Positions 1 through 7,203 are shown, numbered from the stretch's first letter. The stretch: 10,687 nt of DNA from an uncultured Bacillota bacterium (GCA_937907585.1 CALCVH010000068.1:1-10687), one strand, 5' to 3'. The notes: generated by a model from the letters alone, not told the origin. Made by a program: numbers and translations.

Positions 1-789
1 ATCATTAGATAATTTAGTTAATAAATCATTTTTAATTAATAAATTTCTATCATTTATACTATATCCATTAATTAAATAGTTCTTTAATATTGATGTAGCC
101 CATCTTCTAAACATAATACCTCTTTTAGAATTTACCCTATAACCTACTGAAATAATTAATTCAAGATCATATAAAGTAACTTGTTTGTCTGAAAAAGGAA
201 TTTGCATTTTTTGCAAATTGCTTTTTATTGAGCACTCTCCTTCAGCAAAAATATTTTTAATATGTCTTGAAATAACAGATATATCTCTTTCATATAATTC
301 AGCAATCTGTTCTTGTTTTAACCACACAGTTTCTTCACTTGGTGATACGTTAACATCTAGATTAAATTCACCATCAACAAATTTAATAACTTCATAATTA
401 CCGCTAAATATAGGGATATTTTGTTTTATTAATTCATTATCATTCTTTATAATTTCATTTTCTTTTGTTAGGTTTTCTGCCCATTTTAAGAAATTTAAAC
501 TTCTAATAGAACCAACTCTATAATTTAATAAATTAAATACATCAAGGTTATAATATGTTGTTGGTTTATCATTATTAGAAAGTCGCATTTTTTGCGACTT
601 ACTCGCCTTATCTAGTTCATTTAGTAAGAAGATATTGTTTATATGTTTTAATATTGTTTTATAGTCTCTATCAAATATATAACTCATCTCCTTAGCGTTT
701 AACCATATACTATGATCTTCCTTATTTTGATACACATCTAAACTGAAATCATTATCAATAAACTTTACTACTTCAAAATTGTTTTTCAT
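1..789 (-). CDS. RhuM-family protein with duplicated N-terminal domain (C-terminus cut off by window edge)
   Basis: An open frame runs from ATG at 789 to the window edge: 263 codons and no stop, so the 3' part is missing. AGGAGGA (801-807) gives a strong ribosome site. Residues 132-245 match the RhuM N-terminal domain: VWLKQEQIAELY, an RD...SRHIKNIF segment, LQKMQI, LIISVGYRVNSKRG and FRRWATSILKNYLINGY. Residues 5-107 are a second, more diverged copy of the same domain, offset by exactly 127 residues without a gap. The pattern W-L, RD, HI.NIF, QKM, YRV.S.R and F..WA is kept in both. RhuM proteins are named from a Salmonella pathogenicity island gene. They are widespread in genomic islands and have no settled biochemical role; the N-terminal part resembles a DNA-binding winged helix (inference). 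The family assignment is firm and the function unknown. I found no confident promoter; TATTAT at 810-815 lies too close to the ribosome site. Confidence 0.85.
   Translation of the reverse strand, partial: MKNNFEVVKFIDNDFSLDVYQNKEDHSIWLNAKEMSYIFDRDYKTILKHINNIFLLNELDKASKSQKMRLSNNDKPTTYYNLDVFNLLNYRVGSIRSLNFLKWAENLTKENEIIKNDNELIKQNIPIFSGNYEVIKFVDGEFNLDVNVSPSEETVWLKQEQIAELYERDISVISRHIKNIFAEGECSIKSNLQKMQIPFSDKQVTLYDLELIISVGYRVNSKRGIMFRRWATSILKNYLINGYSINDRNLLIKNDLLTKLSND
199..219 (-). repeat. Hairpin in second RhuM repeat, at codons 191-197
   Basis: On the coding strand AATTTGCA, five A, TGCAAATT: a perfect 8-bp stem spanning exactly seven codons (N-L-Q-K-M-Q-I). The loop is part of a six-A run. 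Confidence 0.7.
580..600 (-). repeat. Hairpin in first RhuM repeat, at codons 64-70
   Basis: On the coding strand AAGTCGCA, five A, TGCGACTT: a perfect 8-bp stem over codons K-S-Q-K-M-R-L. It lies exactly 381 nt (127 codons) from the hairpin in the other repeat. The two stems differ at two base pairs, G-C to T-A and C-G to T-A, with both arms changed each time. Confidence 0.7.
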
Positions 790-892
790 GTAATAAAAAA
801 TCCTCCTATATAATACATACTCAAGAAGTGCTAAAAATAGGAAAAAAATTTGAAAATATTTTTTAAATAGTTAAATTAGAACTCATATAAAC

Positions 893-915
893 AAAAAAGA
901 TGGAAATCCATCTTT
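893..915 (-). terminator. Rho-independent terminator after the phosphoesterase gene
   Basis: Read on the minus strand: AAAGATGG, loop ATTT, CCATCTTT, followed by further T residues. It lies about 28 nt after the stop codon at 943 and ends the GH3-phosphoesterase transcription unit. On the plus strand there is no T tract, so it should act in one direction. Confidence 0.85.
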
Positions 916-942
916 GAATGTATAACTTATTTTATATATGTT

Positions 943-2046
943 TTATGAAAAATTATAATAAATATGAGTGACATCAAAACTATCACTGTTTACTTCAATT
1001 AAAGTTCCACCTAATTTATCTGATCTATAGAAATCGCATGTAGAACTTTTGAGACCATATGTCATTCTAATACCTTCAAATATTACACTAGCGTTATTTT
1101 GATGTTCATGCCCTGCGAATATTCCATCGATATATGAATCCACAAACGAATAGAAAGCATCTCCATTTTTATCTATGACTAGATTAGTGTTTTCGTGGAA
1201 AGAACCAAAATCTCCATCATCATTTTCTGGTATTACGAATGATTTGATTGTTTTAAGATCATTTACTTTAGTCTGATATTTAATATATACAGCTGTAGTC
1301 ATCATTGAAGGCATTACATGCAGTCCTACAAATCCTTTTACAGCTACACCATTATTATAGGCTTTAGCTTTTTCTTGAGAATCAACGATAAACTTAACTT
1401 GTGATTCATCAATTCCATATAGTGAATTATTATTATCTATTCCATCGACCATTGAACAGCCTTTAGTATCAATCATATAAATTGTTCTGACAAGTTTATC
1501 ATCAATAAATAAACCTATAGAATAGTTACCATTTCCAGTTAGTTCACTTCTTCTTACAAATAAGCAGTTACTAGCGTTTAAAAATTTGTTAACTTGATAA
1601 TCTGTTCCAACCTTTGATTCATTATCATGGTTTCCAAATACTGGTGCCCAAGGGATATTATAACTATCCATGTGATTTACTATTGATGTAAAAATAGATC
1701 CATCTGAATCATATTTACCATAGATGATATCGCCAGTTAATAGAATTAAATCTGGATTAGTTTCACCAACAACATAATCCATATATTGATAAGCTCTATC
1801 ATTTAATTCTTCTTCGCTAGTCATGAAAACCTGCGGATCTGTTAACTGTAAAACTTTTAGTGTTTTATTTTTCGTTTTAATACTAAAATCAAGAGGGTAT
1901 TCAATTTGAACTTGTTCATTTGTGTCGCTTGATGATTTTAACTCATCAATACTACTAGTTGTATTTTGAGAAGTATTATCCGTTTTTGAACATCCAATAA
2001 TAAATAAAAGCACTAATAATAATTCTAAAAACAATACCCTCTTCAT
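943..2046 (-). CDS. Calcineurin-like metallophosphoesterase lipoprotein
   Basis: 367 residues. The N-terminus has a lipoprotein signal: Lys-Arg, a hydrophobic stretch, and lipobox FIIGC with Cys19 as the lipidated residue. A Ser/Thr/Asn-rich linker follows, so the enzyme should be anchored on the outside of the membrane. The metallophosphatase motifs are in order: LTDPQ (D70), LLTGD (G105-D106), FGNHDN (138-142), GLHVMP (H243) and AGHEH (312-316). The usual first motif is D-x-H; here it is D-P-Q (Q72 in place of His), a variant that may alter one metal ligand. Substrate cannot be told from sequence; a phosphodiester or phosphomonoester is expected from the family. The gene starts 16 nt after the GH3 stop, with an AGGAG site just before ATG, so the two are very likely cotranscribed. 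The family call is strong and the specific role unknown. Confidence 0.9.
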   Translation of the reverse strand: MKRVLFLELLLVLLFIIGCSKTDNTSQNTTSSIDELKSSSDTNEQVQIEYPLDFSIKTKNKTLKVLQLTDPQVFMTSEEELNDRAYQYMDYVVGETNPDLILLTGDIIYGKYDSDGSIFTSIVNHMDSYNIPWAPVFGNHDNESKVGTDYQVNKFLNASNCLFVRRSELTGNGNYSIGLFIDDKLVRTIYMIDTKGCSMVDGIDNNNSLYGIDESQVKFIVDSQEKAKAYNNGVAVKGFVGLHVMPSMMTTAVYIKYQTKVNDLKTIKSFVIPENDDGDFGSFHENTNLVIDKNGDAFYSFVDSYIDGIFAGHEHQNNASVIFEGIRMTYGLKSSTCDFYRSDKLGGTLIEVNSDSFDVTHIYYNFS

Positions 2047-2062
2047 AAGCTTAAAACTCCTA

Positions 2063-4453
2063 TTATTTATTTTTTAAGAATCTATCCAAAGCTCTAGATT
2101 TAATTGCGTAATTCAAAATAACTCTAGCGTTTTCTTGTAATTCATATAGTGTAATAGCGTCATGTTTTCCATAATTTTCAAGCAAGCTATTGCCTTTATC
2201 ATATACATTATAACCAGTTCCACCAGGCATAAGCACATTTATTCCACTTCTTACTCTATATGCATTTCCGCTACACATAGGGAATTCTTTAGAAGTGTAG
2301 AACTGCATCCACCAATCTGTCATAACGAGACCAGTAAATCCACACTCATCTCTCAAAAATTCCATTACACTATCAAAGTTATAGTGAGCGTGCACAGAAT
2401 TGATTAAGTTATAAGATGTCATTATTGAGCTTGGCTTAGAATTCTTTAACATATATTCAAAGTTTCTTAAATAGATTTCTCTTATCGCTTTAACCGATAC
2501 TCTAGAATCATTTAAGTTTCTATTGAATTCTTGGTTATTACAGAAAAAGTGCTTAGGAGTTGAATAAACGCCAGTTTTTTCTATTCCTCTTATATACGCT
2601 GAAGCAGTTAATCCAGATAATAATGGATCTTCAGAAAAATATTCAAAATTTCTTCCGCATAATGGATTTCTATGGATGTTCATCCCTGGAGCTAACACAG
2701 TATCAATATCTTTATCTATCGCTTCTAAGCCTTTTAAATATCCTAGTTCTTCTATTAATTCAGTATTGTAAGTTGATGCGAAGAGTGTACCTACAGGTAG
2801 AGATGATGAATCATATTTAAGTCTTAGCCCTTGTGGACCATCACATGTTATAATTGGTGGAATTCCTTTTTCTCTTAGTGATTCACTTACTCCGCCGATT
2901 GCGCCAGTATTTCCCTTAGTTCCAAGTTTAGAATCACATAATCCTTCTCCGCATGATATTAAACTTAAATCATCCAATGATAATACTGATATAAAATCAT
3001 CCATAGAGATTTTTCCATCTCTTACATCAACTAACTGTTCACCATGATATTCTTTAGGTTCAATTGGTTCTTTAATTAGTGATAAAGTACGTTCTTTGAT
3101 TGTTGAGTCAGTAGGTTTTATTCTTTCATATTTAAAGACGCCATCAGAATTTGACATTCTATCAAAGACTTTATCTTCACTTAACGAGAATAGAGGTGTA
3201 ACTCTTTTAACCACTATATCATTATCATATTTAAATTTATAAATGGACTCAAAATCTATTGAATTATCTGTTAAAAAGAATTCATAAATACCTTTTTCTA
3301 AAACATATGAACTATAATTTATAGAATCTTTATCATCATCAAATGATGAAAAATCTTTTAAATCAAATTCCATTTCTATATTAGTTTCTTCATTAGGTTT
3401 GAGTTCTTTAGTTTTTTTAAATGATACTAGAACTTTTTCTGCTTTAGAAAGCTTTCCTATAGGCGCAGTTAAATATATTTCTATTACATCTTTAGATGAA
3501 TATTCACCTATATTTTTAACTAATATATCAAATTTGTATTTAGTGCCTGTCACAGATGTTGATAGTACTTCATTTTTAAATTTAGTATAAGATAGTCCAT
3601 ATCCAAATGGATATAAAATAGAATCTTTATTAAATGTTAAAGAATATCTATAACCAACAAATATATCTTCAGTGTAGTTATTATAATCTTTAGAACCAAA
3701 ATCTTTTGATGATGGATAATCGTTATAATCTTTTAGGAATTCGTGAGGAAGTCTACCTGATGGAGAAACGCCACTTAATATCTTTCCAAGAGCGTTACCA
3801 CCTTCCATACCGCCTTGATACGCTAGAATTATAGAATCAAATTTATATTTATATGTAAATGATAAGTCGATCTGGTTTCCTATATTTAGAATTAATATGG
3901 TTTTATCAAATTTATTTGTGACTTTTTCTAACATATCGGCTTCAAGATCAGATAAATAATATGAGCCCTTTTCAAGCTTCATATCTTGTCCTTCTCCAGA
4001 AGTTCTGCCTATTACTATTATTGCGGTATTTGAAAAATCATAAGCTTTATCAATAGTAGAATTTGATAATTTCATTTCTATTCTACTATTAGGCCACTTA
4101 GCCCAATCATCACCAATTATCTTCTCTTGATTCTTGGTTATAAAACTAACATATTCATTAAATAGTTCCATATTGATATCAAAGCCATTATTATATAAGC
4201 CTTCTATCACGTTTACTATATGAGGTGGATCGATTTTGCCTGATCCATTCCCGCAATTATAGTATTCAATAGCGCATCTACCAAACACTGATAATTTACT
4301 TCCTATTTTTAAAGGTAATGTATTATTATCATTTTTCAATAATACAATTCCTTCCGTTGCGACTTTAAGGCACGCTTCAATCATCTTTTCATTAATTGTG
4401 TATTGAGATATTTCATCTCTATTTGTTTTTGGTTCTGTTGGATAAAAATTCAT
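2063..4453 (-). CDS. Glycoside hydrolase family 3, reversed domain order (beta-glucosidase-like)
   Basis: 796 residues, no signal peptide, so probably cytoplasmic. The order is opposite to most GH3 enzymes. The alpha/beta sandwich (GH3 C-terminal domain) comes first, about residues 30-240, with EGIVLLKND, GEGQDM (around 153-158) and QGGMEGGNALGKILSG. FVGYRY and YPFGYGLSYTKF lead into a fibronectin-III-like part to about 410. The TIM-barrel domain follows from about 490, with ITCDGPQGLRL, HRNPLCGRNFEYFSEDP, PKHFFCNNQE and VMTDWW. D713 in the TDWW motif matches the GH3 nucleophile; E154 is a candidate acid/base (inference from family motifs). Reversed GH3 enzymes are known from rumen bacteria such as Butyrivibrio and Ruminococcus albus. 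It probably splits beta-linked gluco- or xylo-oligosaccharides after uptake. ATG 4453 is preceded by AAGGTGA. It is the first gene of a two-gene unit with the phosphoesterase. Confidence 0.93.
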   Translation of the reverse strand: MNFYPTEPKTNRDEISQYTINEKMIEACLKVATEGIVLLKNDNNTLPLKIGSKLSVFGRCAIEYYNCGNGSGKIDPPHIVNVIEGLYNNGFDINMELFNEYVSFITKNQEKIIGDDWAKWPNSRIEMKLSNSTIDKAYDFSNTAIIVIGRTSGEGQDMKLEKGSYYLSDLEADMLEKVTNKFDKTILILNIGNQIDLSFTYKYKFDSIILAYQGGMEGGNALGKILSGVSPSGRLPHEFLKDYNDYPSSKDFGSKDYNNYTEDIFVGYRYSLTFNKDSILYPFGYGLSYTKFKNEVLSTSVTGTKYKFDILVKNIGEYSSKDVIEIYLTAPIGKLSKAEKVLVSFKKTKELKPNEETNIEMEFDLKDFSSFDDDKDSINYSSYVLEKGIYEFFLTDNSIDFESIYKFKYDNDIVVKRVTPLFSLSEDKVFDRMSNSDGVFKYERIKPTDSTIKERTLSLIKEPIEPKEYHGEQLVDVRDGKISMDDFISVLSLDDLSLISCGEGLCDSKLGTKGNTGAIGGVSESLREKGIPPIITCDGPQGLRLKYDSSSLPVGTLFASTYNTELIEELGYLKGLEAIDKDIDTVLAPGMNIHRNPLCGRNFEYFSEDPLLSGLTASAYIRGIEKTGVYSTPKHFFCNNQEFNRNLNDSRVSVKAIREIYLRNFEYMLKNSKPSSIMTSYNLINSVHAHYNFDSVMEFLRDECGFTGLVMTDWWMQFYTSKEFPMCSGNAYRVRSGINVLMPGGTGYNVYDKGNSLLENYGKHDAITLYELQENARVILNYAIKSRALDRFLKNK

Positions 4454-4473
4454 AAAATCACCTTCTTAAATAA

Positions 4474-4504
4474 ATTATACAATATTTTTTTGATTATGCG
4501 TCTA
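4474..4504 (-). promoter_or_regulatory. Likely promoter of the GH3-phosphoesterase unit
   Basis: Minus strand: a perfect TATAAT (4474-4479) preceded directly by TG, about 20 nt before the GH3 start. The best -35 is TAGACG (4499-4504) with a long 19-nt spacer, so the -35 is doubtful while the -10 is convincing. Confidence 0.5.
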
Positions 4505-4522
4505 TATAGTAGTAATTTATTA

Positions 4523-4551
4523 TTCACTTAGAAAATAATATGTATTATAAT
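4523..4551 (+). promoter_or_regulatory. Promoter of the SDR gene, implying a leaderless or very short leader mRNA
   Basis: TTCACT (4523-4528), a 17-nt spacer and a perfect TATAAT (4546-4551). Transcription would start near 4557-4560, only a few bases before ATG 4564. The upstream in-frame ATG at 4540 would then not be transcribed. No Shine-Dalgarno sequence precedes either ATG. Confidence 0.55.
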
Positions 4552-4563
4552 ATTTTTATAATT

Positions 4564-5484
4564 ATGAGTCTAAGAAATAAAACAGTTAAGTATATTAATA
4601 ATATTTGTCCTAACAAGTTAAATAATAAAACATATGTGGTTACAGGTTCAACTAGTGGCGTAGGCTTAAAAACTATAGAAGAGCTTATTTTTTTAAATGC
4701 GAAAGTTATATTTGCAGTAAGAAACATAGAAAAGGCTAGATCTATAATAAATGAACTAAAAAAAGAATATAACGATTTTAATTATCTTATTCTAAAATTA
4801 GATTTGTCTAATTTAAAATCAATAGATGAATTTGTCGAATATATTATAAATAATAAAATTGATATTGATGGTTTTATCAATAACGCAGGAATATATAATC
4901 ATAAATTAGAATACACTTTAGATGGATTTGAATCAAATATAGGAACAAACTATATTGGTACATATTATCTAACAAACAAACTGATTCCATACTTAAAGAC
5001 TTTAAATCATAGTGTGACACTAATTAATACTACTTCTATTTCTTATAAGTATGCAAAGATTAATTATAATGATTTCTTAGGAACTAATAATTATTCTAAA
5101 TTTAAATCTTACAGCGAAAGCAAATTATGCATGCTTAAATATTCTTTATATTTATTTAAAGAATTAATTGGCACTAATATTAAAGTATATATGGTGCATC
5201 CTGGAATAACATATTCTCCATTAATCATAAAGGCATATAATAAATTTATTGGATTTTTAGTAAAAACGTTTAGGTTTATATTCTTAAAAAGTGAGGATGC
5301 GGCTAGAGCTTCAATTTTGTGTATAAGTGGTAAAGCGGTACCTAATAACCTATATGGACCGCATATTTTCTTTGATGTATATGGAAAACCTAAGATAAAC
5401 AAGATTAAAAAAAGCACATATCAAGATATAGATAAATTAATAGATTATACAGATTATTTAATCGATAAGAAAAAGAACTTTTGA
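4564..5484 (+). CDS. Short-chain dehydrogenase/reductase (SDR), NAD(P)-dependent
   Basis: 306 residues from ATG 4564. An in-frame ATG at 4540 would add eight hydrophobic residues, but it lies upstream of the predicted transcription start. Classical SDR signature (numbering from 4564): nucleotide-binding TGSTSGVG (27-34), NNAG (106-109), the serine region INTTSIS, catalytic YSESK with Y183 and K187, and HPG. The layout resembles retinol-dehydrogenase or protochlorophyllide-reductase-like SDRs, which are rather long and act on hydrophobic alcohols or ketones. The substrate here is not predictable. It is the only plus-strand gene, divergent from GH3 and convergent with a lipoprotein gene. Its TGA stop lies inside the terminator stem. 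Missing ribosome-binding site is the main oddity. Family assignment is secure. Confidence 0.9.
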   Translation: MSLRNKTVKYINNICPNKLNNKTYVVTGSTSGVGLKTIEELIFLNAKVIFAVRNIEKARSIINELKKEYNDFNYLILKLDLSNLKSIDEFVEYIINNKIDIDGFINNAGIYNHKLEYTLDGFESNIGTNYIGTYYLTNKLIPYLKTLNHSVTLINTTSISYKYAKINYNDFLGTNNYSKFKSYSESKLCMLKYSLYLFKELIGTNIKVYMVHPGITYSPLIIKAYNKFIGFLVKTFRFIFLKSEDAARASILCISGKAVPNNLYGPHIFFDVYGKPKINKIKKSTYQDIDKLIDYTDYLIDKKKNF

Positions 5485-5506
5485 ATAATTCCCAAAAGTT
5501 CTTTTT
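5470..5506. terminator. Bidirectional Rho-independent terminator between SDR and lipoprotein genes
   Basis: A perfect 14-bp stem: AAAAAGAACTTTTG pairs with CAAAAGTTCTTTTT around a 9-nt loop (5484-5492). A T tract closes both strands. It serves the plus-strand SDR gene, whose TGA (5482-5484) overlaps the end of the left arm. It also serves the minus-strand lipoprotein gene, whose stop is at 5525. Confidence 0.9.
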
Positions 5507-5524
5507 CTATAGTTATTAGTTAAA

Positions 5525-6532
5525 TTAATTTCTAAGTCCTATTACAAGCATTTGTTCATTATATGATAGAAAGAATTCACTTCCATCAATTTCGCCTGAT
5601 AAATATATAGATTCACTGCTTAAATTAGACGCATCTAAAGATGGATACATAGACGCAACACTTTGTGCGTACGCTAAAGCTTCAGCTTCTGTAGCGCTTA
5701 ATGTAGCTTCTAAGCTTCCATTCATTATTATAACCATTAATCCAGTACCAAAATCAATTTTAGGAAGTTTATTAGCTAGTTCGTTATTAGGCCACTCAGA
5801 ATAGTTAAGCATTAAATTCAATTCTTCAGGTAAATGTAAGCTTGGCATAGTTGGATTAAAATTAAATTTTGTTACTTCAAATGAAGCGTTACCTTCTTGT
5901 CCGTCATAGTTACCAGTAACATCAAATTTTAGAGTGATGCCTAATTCATCATCTACATAAAAATCATATATTAATGTGATGATTGATACAGAGTTATCTA
6001 ATTGATAATGTGTACATTTTCTACCCGCAACAGTTGTGCTTTCGAGTTTAACTGAATCTTTCTTATATTCATTAAATGTTAATAAATATGAATTGAATAC
6101 TTCAAATAAACTATCAAATGTAACACCTGAAACTTCTAAACTGTTAGTTGTTAGTTGATATTCAAATTCATTATTTTCATTAGTTGAGAATATATGAGTA
6201 TTACCATTATCTTTTAATAGTGCTGCGCCACCTTCAGTTGTTTTAACCCATAAGGCATTATCTTTCTTTCCAAGTGTCAATAATGCATATCCTGCTTGTT
6301 GTTCAGCTTGGTTAGTGTATTCACCTTTCACTTTTAATTCGATTTCATATCCAGTTAGCTTAGATAAAGAATCGATTTGATTACCAATATTTTGATAGTC
6401 AGTATTAACATCACTATCGCTTGTATTATTTTCTTTAGTTGTAATATTTCCAGTAAGAGATGCTAGTTGATCACAGCCAACTAAAAGTAAAGACATAAAA
6501 CCTAATAATACTAAAAATAATAATTTCTTCAT
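5525..6532 (-). CDS. Lipoprotein of unknown function
   Basis: 335 residues. The N-terminus is MKK, a long hydrophobic stretch and lipobox LLVGC (Cys20), so it should be lipidated and exposed outside the membrane. After a polar Thr/Asn/Asp linker comes a soluble region of alternating short hydrophobic strands, for example YEIELKVKGEY, NALWVKTTEGG, FEYQLTTNS and GRKCTHYQLDNS. This loosely recalls the beta-rich LolA/LppX-like folds of lipid- or envelope-associated lipoproteins, but that is only an impression. No catalytic motif is visible. A Leu/Glu/Ala-rich stretch (about 275-300) near the C-terminus looks helical. AAGGAAGGA precedes ATG 6532. It is a single-gene unit ending at the terminator shared with the SDR gene. 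A weak TTGATT (6590-6595) could be its -35, but no good -10 follows. Confidence 0.8.
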   Translation of the reverse strand: MKKLLFLVLLGFMSLLLVGCDQLASLTGNITTKENNTSDSDVNTDYQNIGNQIDSLSKLTGYEIELKVKGEYTNQAEQQAGYALLTLGKKDNALWVKTTEGGAALLKDNGNTHIFSTNENNEFEYQLTTNSLEVSGVTFDSLFEVFNSYLLTFNEYKKDSVKLESTTVAGRKCTHYQLDNSVSIITLIYDFYVDDELGITLKFDVTGNYDGQEGNASFEVTKFNFNPTMPSLHLPEELNLMLNYSEWPNNELANKLPKIDFGTGLMVIIMNGSLEATLSATEAEALAYAQSVASMYPSLDASNLSSESIYLSGEIDGSEFFLSYNEQMLVIGLRN

Positions 6533-6642
6533 GTTTTTCCTTCCTTTTAAAGTTATTAGATATCATTATTATTTATTAATAATAAAAAAAATCAACATAC
6601 TTGAGTATGATAATCGCAAAAAAATGAATTTTTATAATGTTT

Positions 6643-6675
6643 ATCATTAATTAATGATTAATTTTTGAATTAATC
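6643..6675. repeat. Palindrome plus hairpin at the end of the flavoprotein operon
   Basis: The 137-bp gap between genes holds a perfect 16-bp palindrome, ATCATTAATTAATGAT (6643-6658). It overlaps a second inverted repeat, GATTAATT, TTTG, AATTAATC (6656-6675), that includes the stop codon of the cyclo-ligase gene. Neither is followed by a T tract on the minus strand, so this is not a textbook terminator. It may slow or end transcription, or protect the mRNA 3' end. Confidence 0.5.
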
Positions 6676-7203
6676 GGTTATAACCATATCCATTTTAATA
6701 TCATGTTCATCATTTTCTATATAGTCTATTAAACATTCTTTAAAACATACACCCATTTTAAATGTTGTTTTATCTAAAAGATATCTATCATAATAAGCTT
6801 TTCCATATCCTATTCTATAACCTCTTTTATCGAAGACTATACCAGGAATAATTATTAAATCTATAGAAAATGATTTTATATTGGTATTTGGCTCTTCAAT
6901 ACCATATTTAGATATATTACTTAAATCATTAATGTTTTCAATTTTATAAAACTCTATTGAATAATCATCCAATACTTTAGGTAAATATACTTCTTTTTCA
7001 TTGTTTAATGAATCTATAATCAATTCATCAATATCTACTTCGCTACCAATATGCTTAAAGAAGCCAACTGATTTGGCCTCTTTAAACTCTTTAGTATTTT
7101 TAATAATATCAACTATTTTATTTGATTTTATATCTCTATTTGATAAATTGTTTCTAATAAAAAGGTATTCTTTTCTCAAGGATTTTTTATTACATTGGTC
7201 CAT
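6670..7203 (-). CDS. fau: 5-formyltetrahydrofolate cyclo-ligase (MTHFS)
   Basis: 177 residues, a normal length for the family. It catalyses the ATP-dependent conversion of 5-formyl-THF to 5,10-methenyl-THF in the cytoplasm, returning a storage or inhibitory folate to one-carbon metabolism. Visible signatures are the basic N-terminus KKSLRKEY (nucleotide contact), GSEVDIDELI, EVYLPKV, GIEEPN and the hallmark loop IIIPGIVFDKRGYRIGYGKAYYDRYL (split here as DLIIIPGIVFD then KRGYRIGYGKAYYDR, 115-140). The ATG at 7203 overlaps the end of the esterase gene by 14 nt and has no clear ribosome site of its own, so translation is probably coupled. The same function is also called ygfA or yqgN in other species. 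Its place behind an esterase and a flavoprotein does not suggest a shared pathway. Confidence 0.93.
   Translation of the reverse strand: MDQCNKKSLRKEYLFIRNNLSNRDIKSNKIVDIIKNTKEFKEAKSVGFFKHIGSEVDIDELIIDSLNNEKEVYLPKVLDDYSIEFYKIENINDLSNISKYGIEEPNTNIKSFSIDLIIIPGIVFDKRGYRIGYGKAYYDRYLLDKTTFKMGVCFKECLIDYIENDEHDIKMDMVITD

Larger units (their letters stand above)
88..777 (-). repeat. Tandem domain duplication inside the RhuM gene, period 127 codons
   Basis: Residues 5-107 (nt 777-469) and 132-234 (nt 396-88) align end to end with no insertion or deletion. By hand count about 37 of 103 positions are identical. Shared landmarks are W29/W156, RD 41/168, HI 49/176, QKM 66/193, YRV 90/217 and WA 103/230. 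The linker (108-131) is rich in N, K and E. The second copy is closer to the family consensus, keeping ISVGYRVNSKRG. The first has LLNYRVGSIRS at the same place, suggesting it has diverged or specialised. Confidence 0.85.

Noticed and set aside
185..397. Open frame on the plus strand over the RhuM gene
   Set aside because: It is antisense to a clear RhuM reading frame and has no ribosome site or family resemblance.
1..789. A frameshift in the RhuM gene near nt 190-200
   Set aside because: A first reading seemed to shift after LQKMQIP. Recounting the A run shows five A, and the frame continues intact through SDKQVTLYDLELIISVGYRV.
5109..5417. 102-residue minus-strand frame inside the SDR gene
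   Set aside because: The SDR frame has all family motifs on the other strand; this frame has none.
6676..6685. GGTTATAACC palindrome
   Set aside because: It lies within the last codons of the cyclo-ligase gene and is short enough to be chance in AT-rich DNA.
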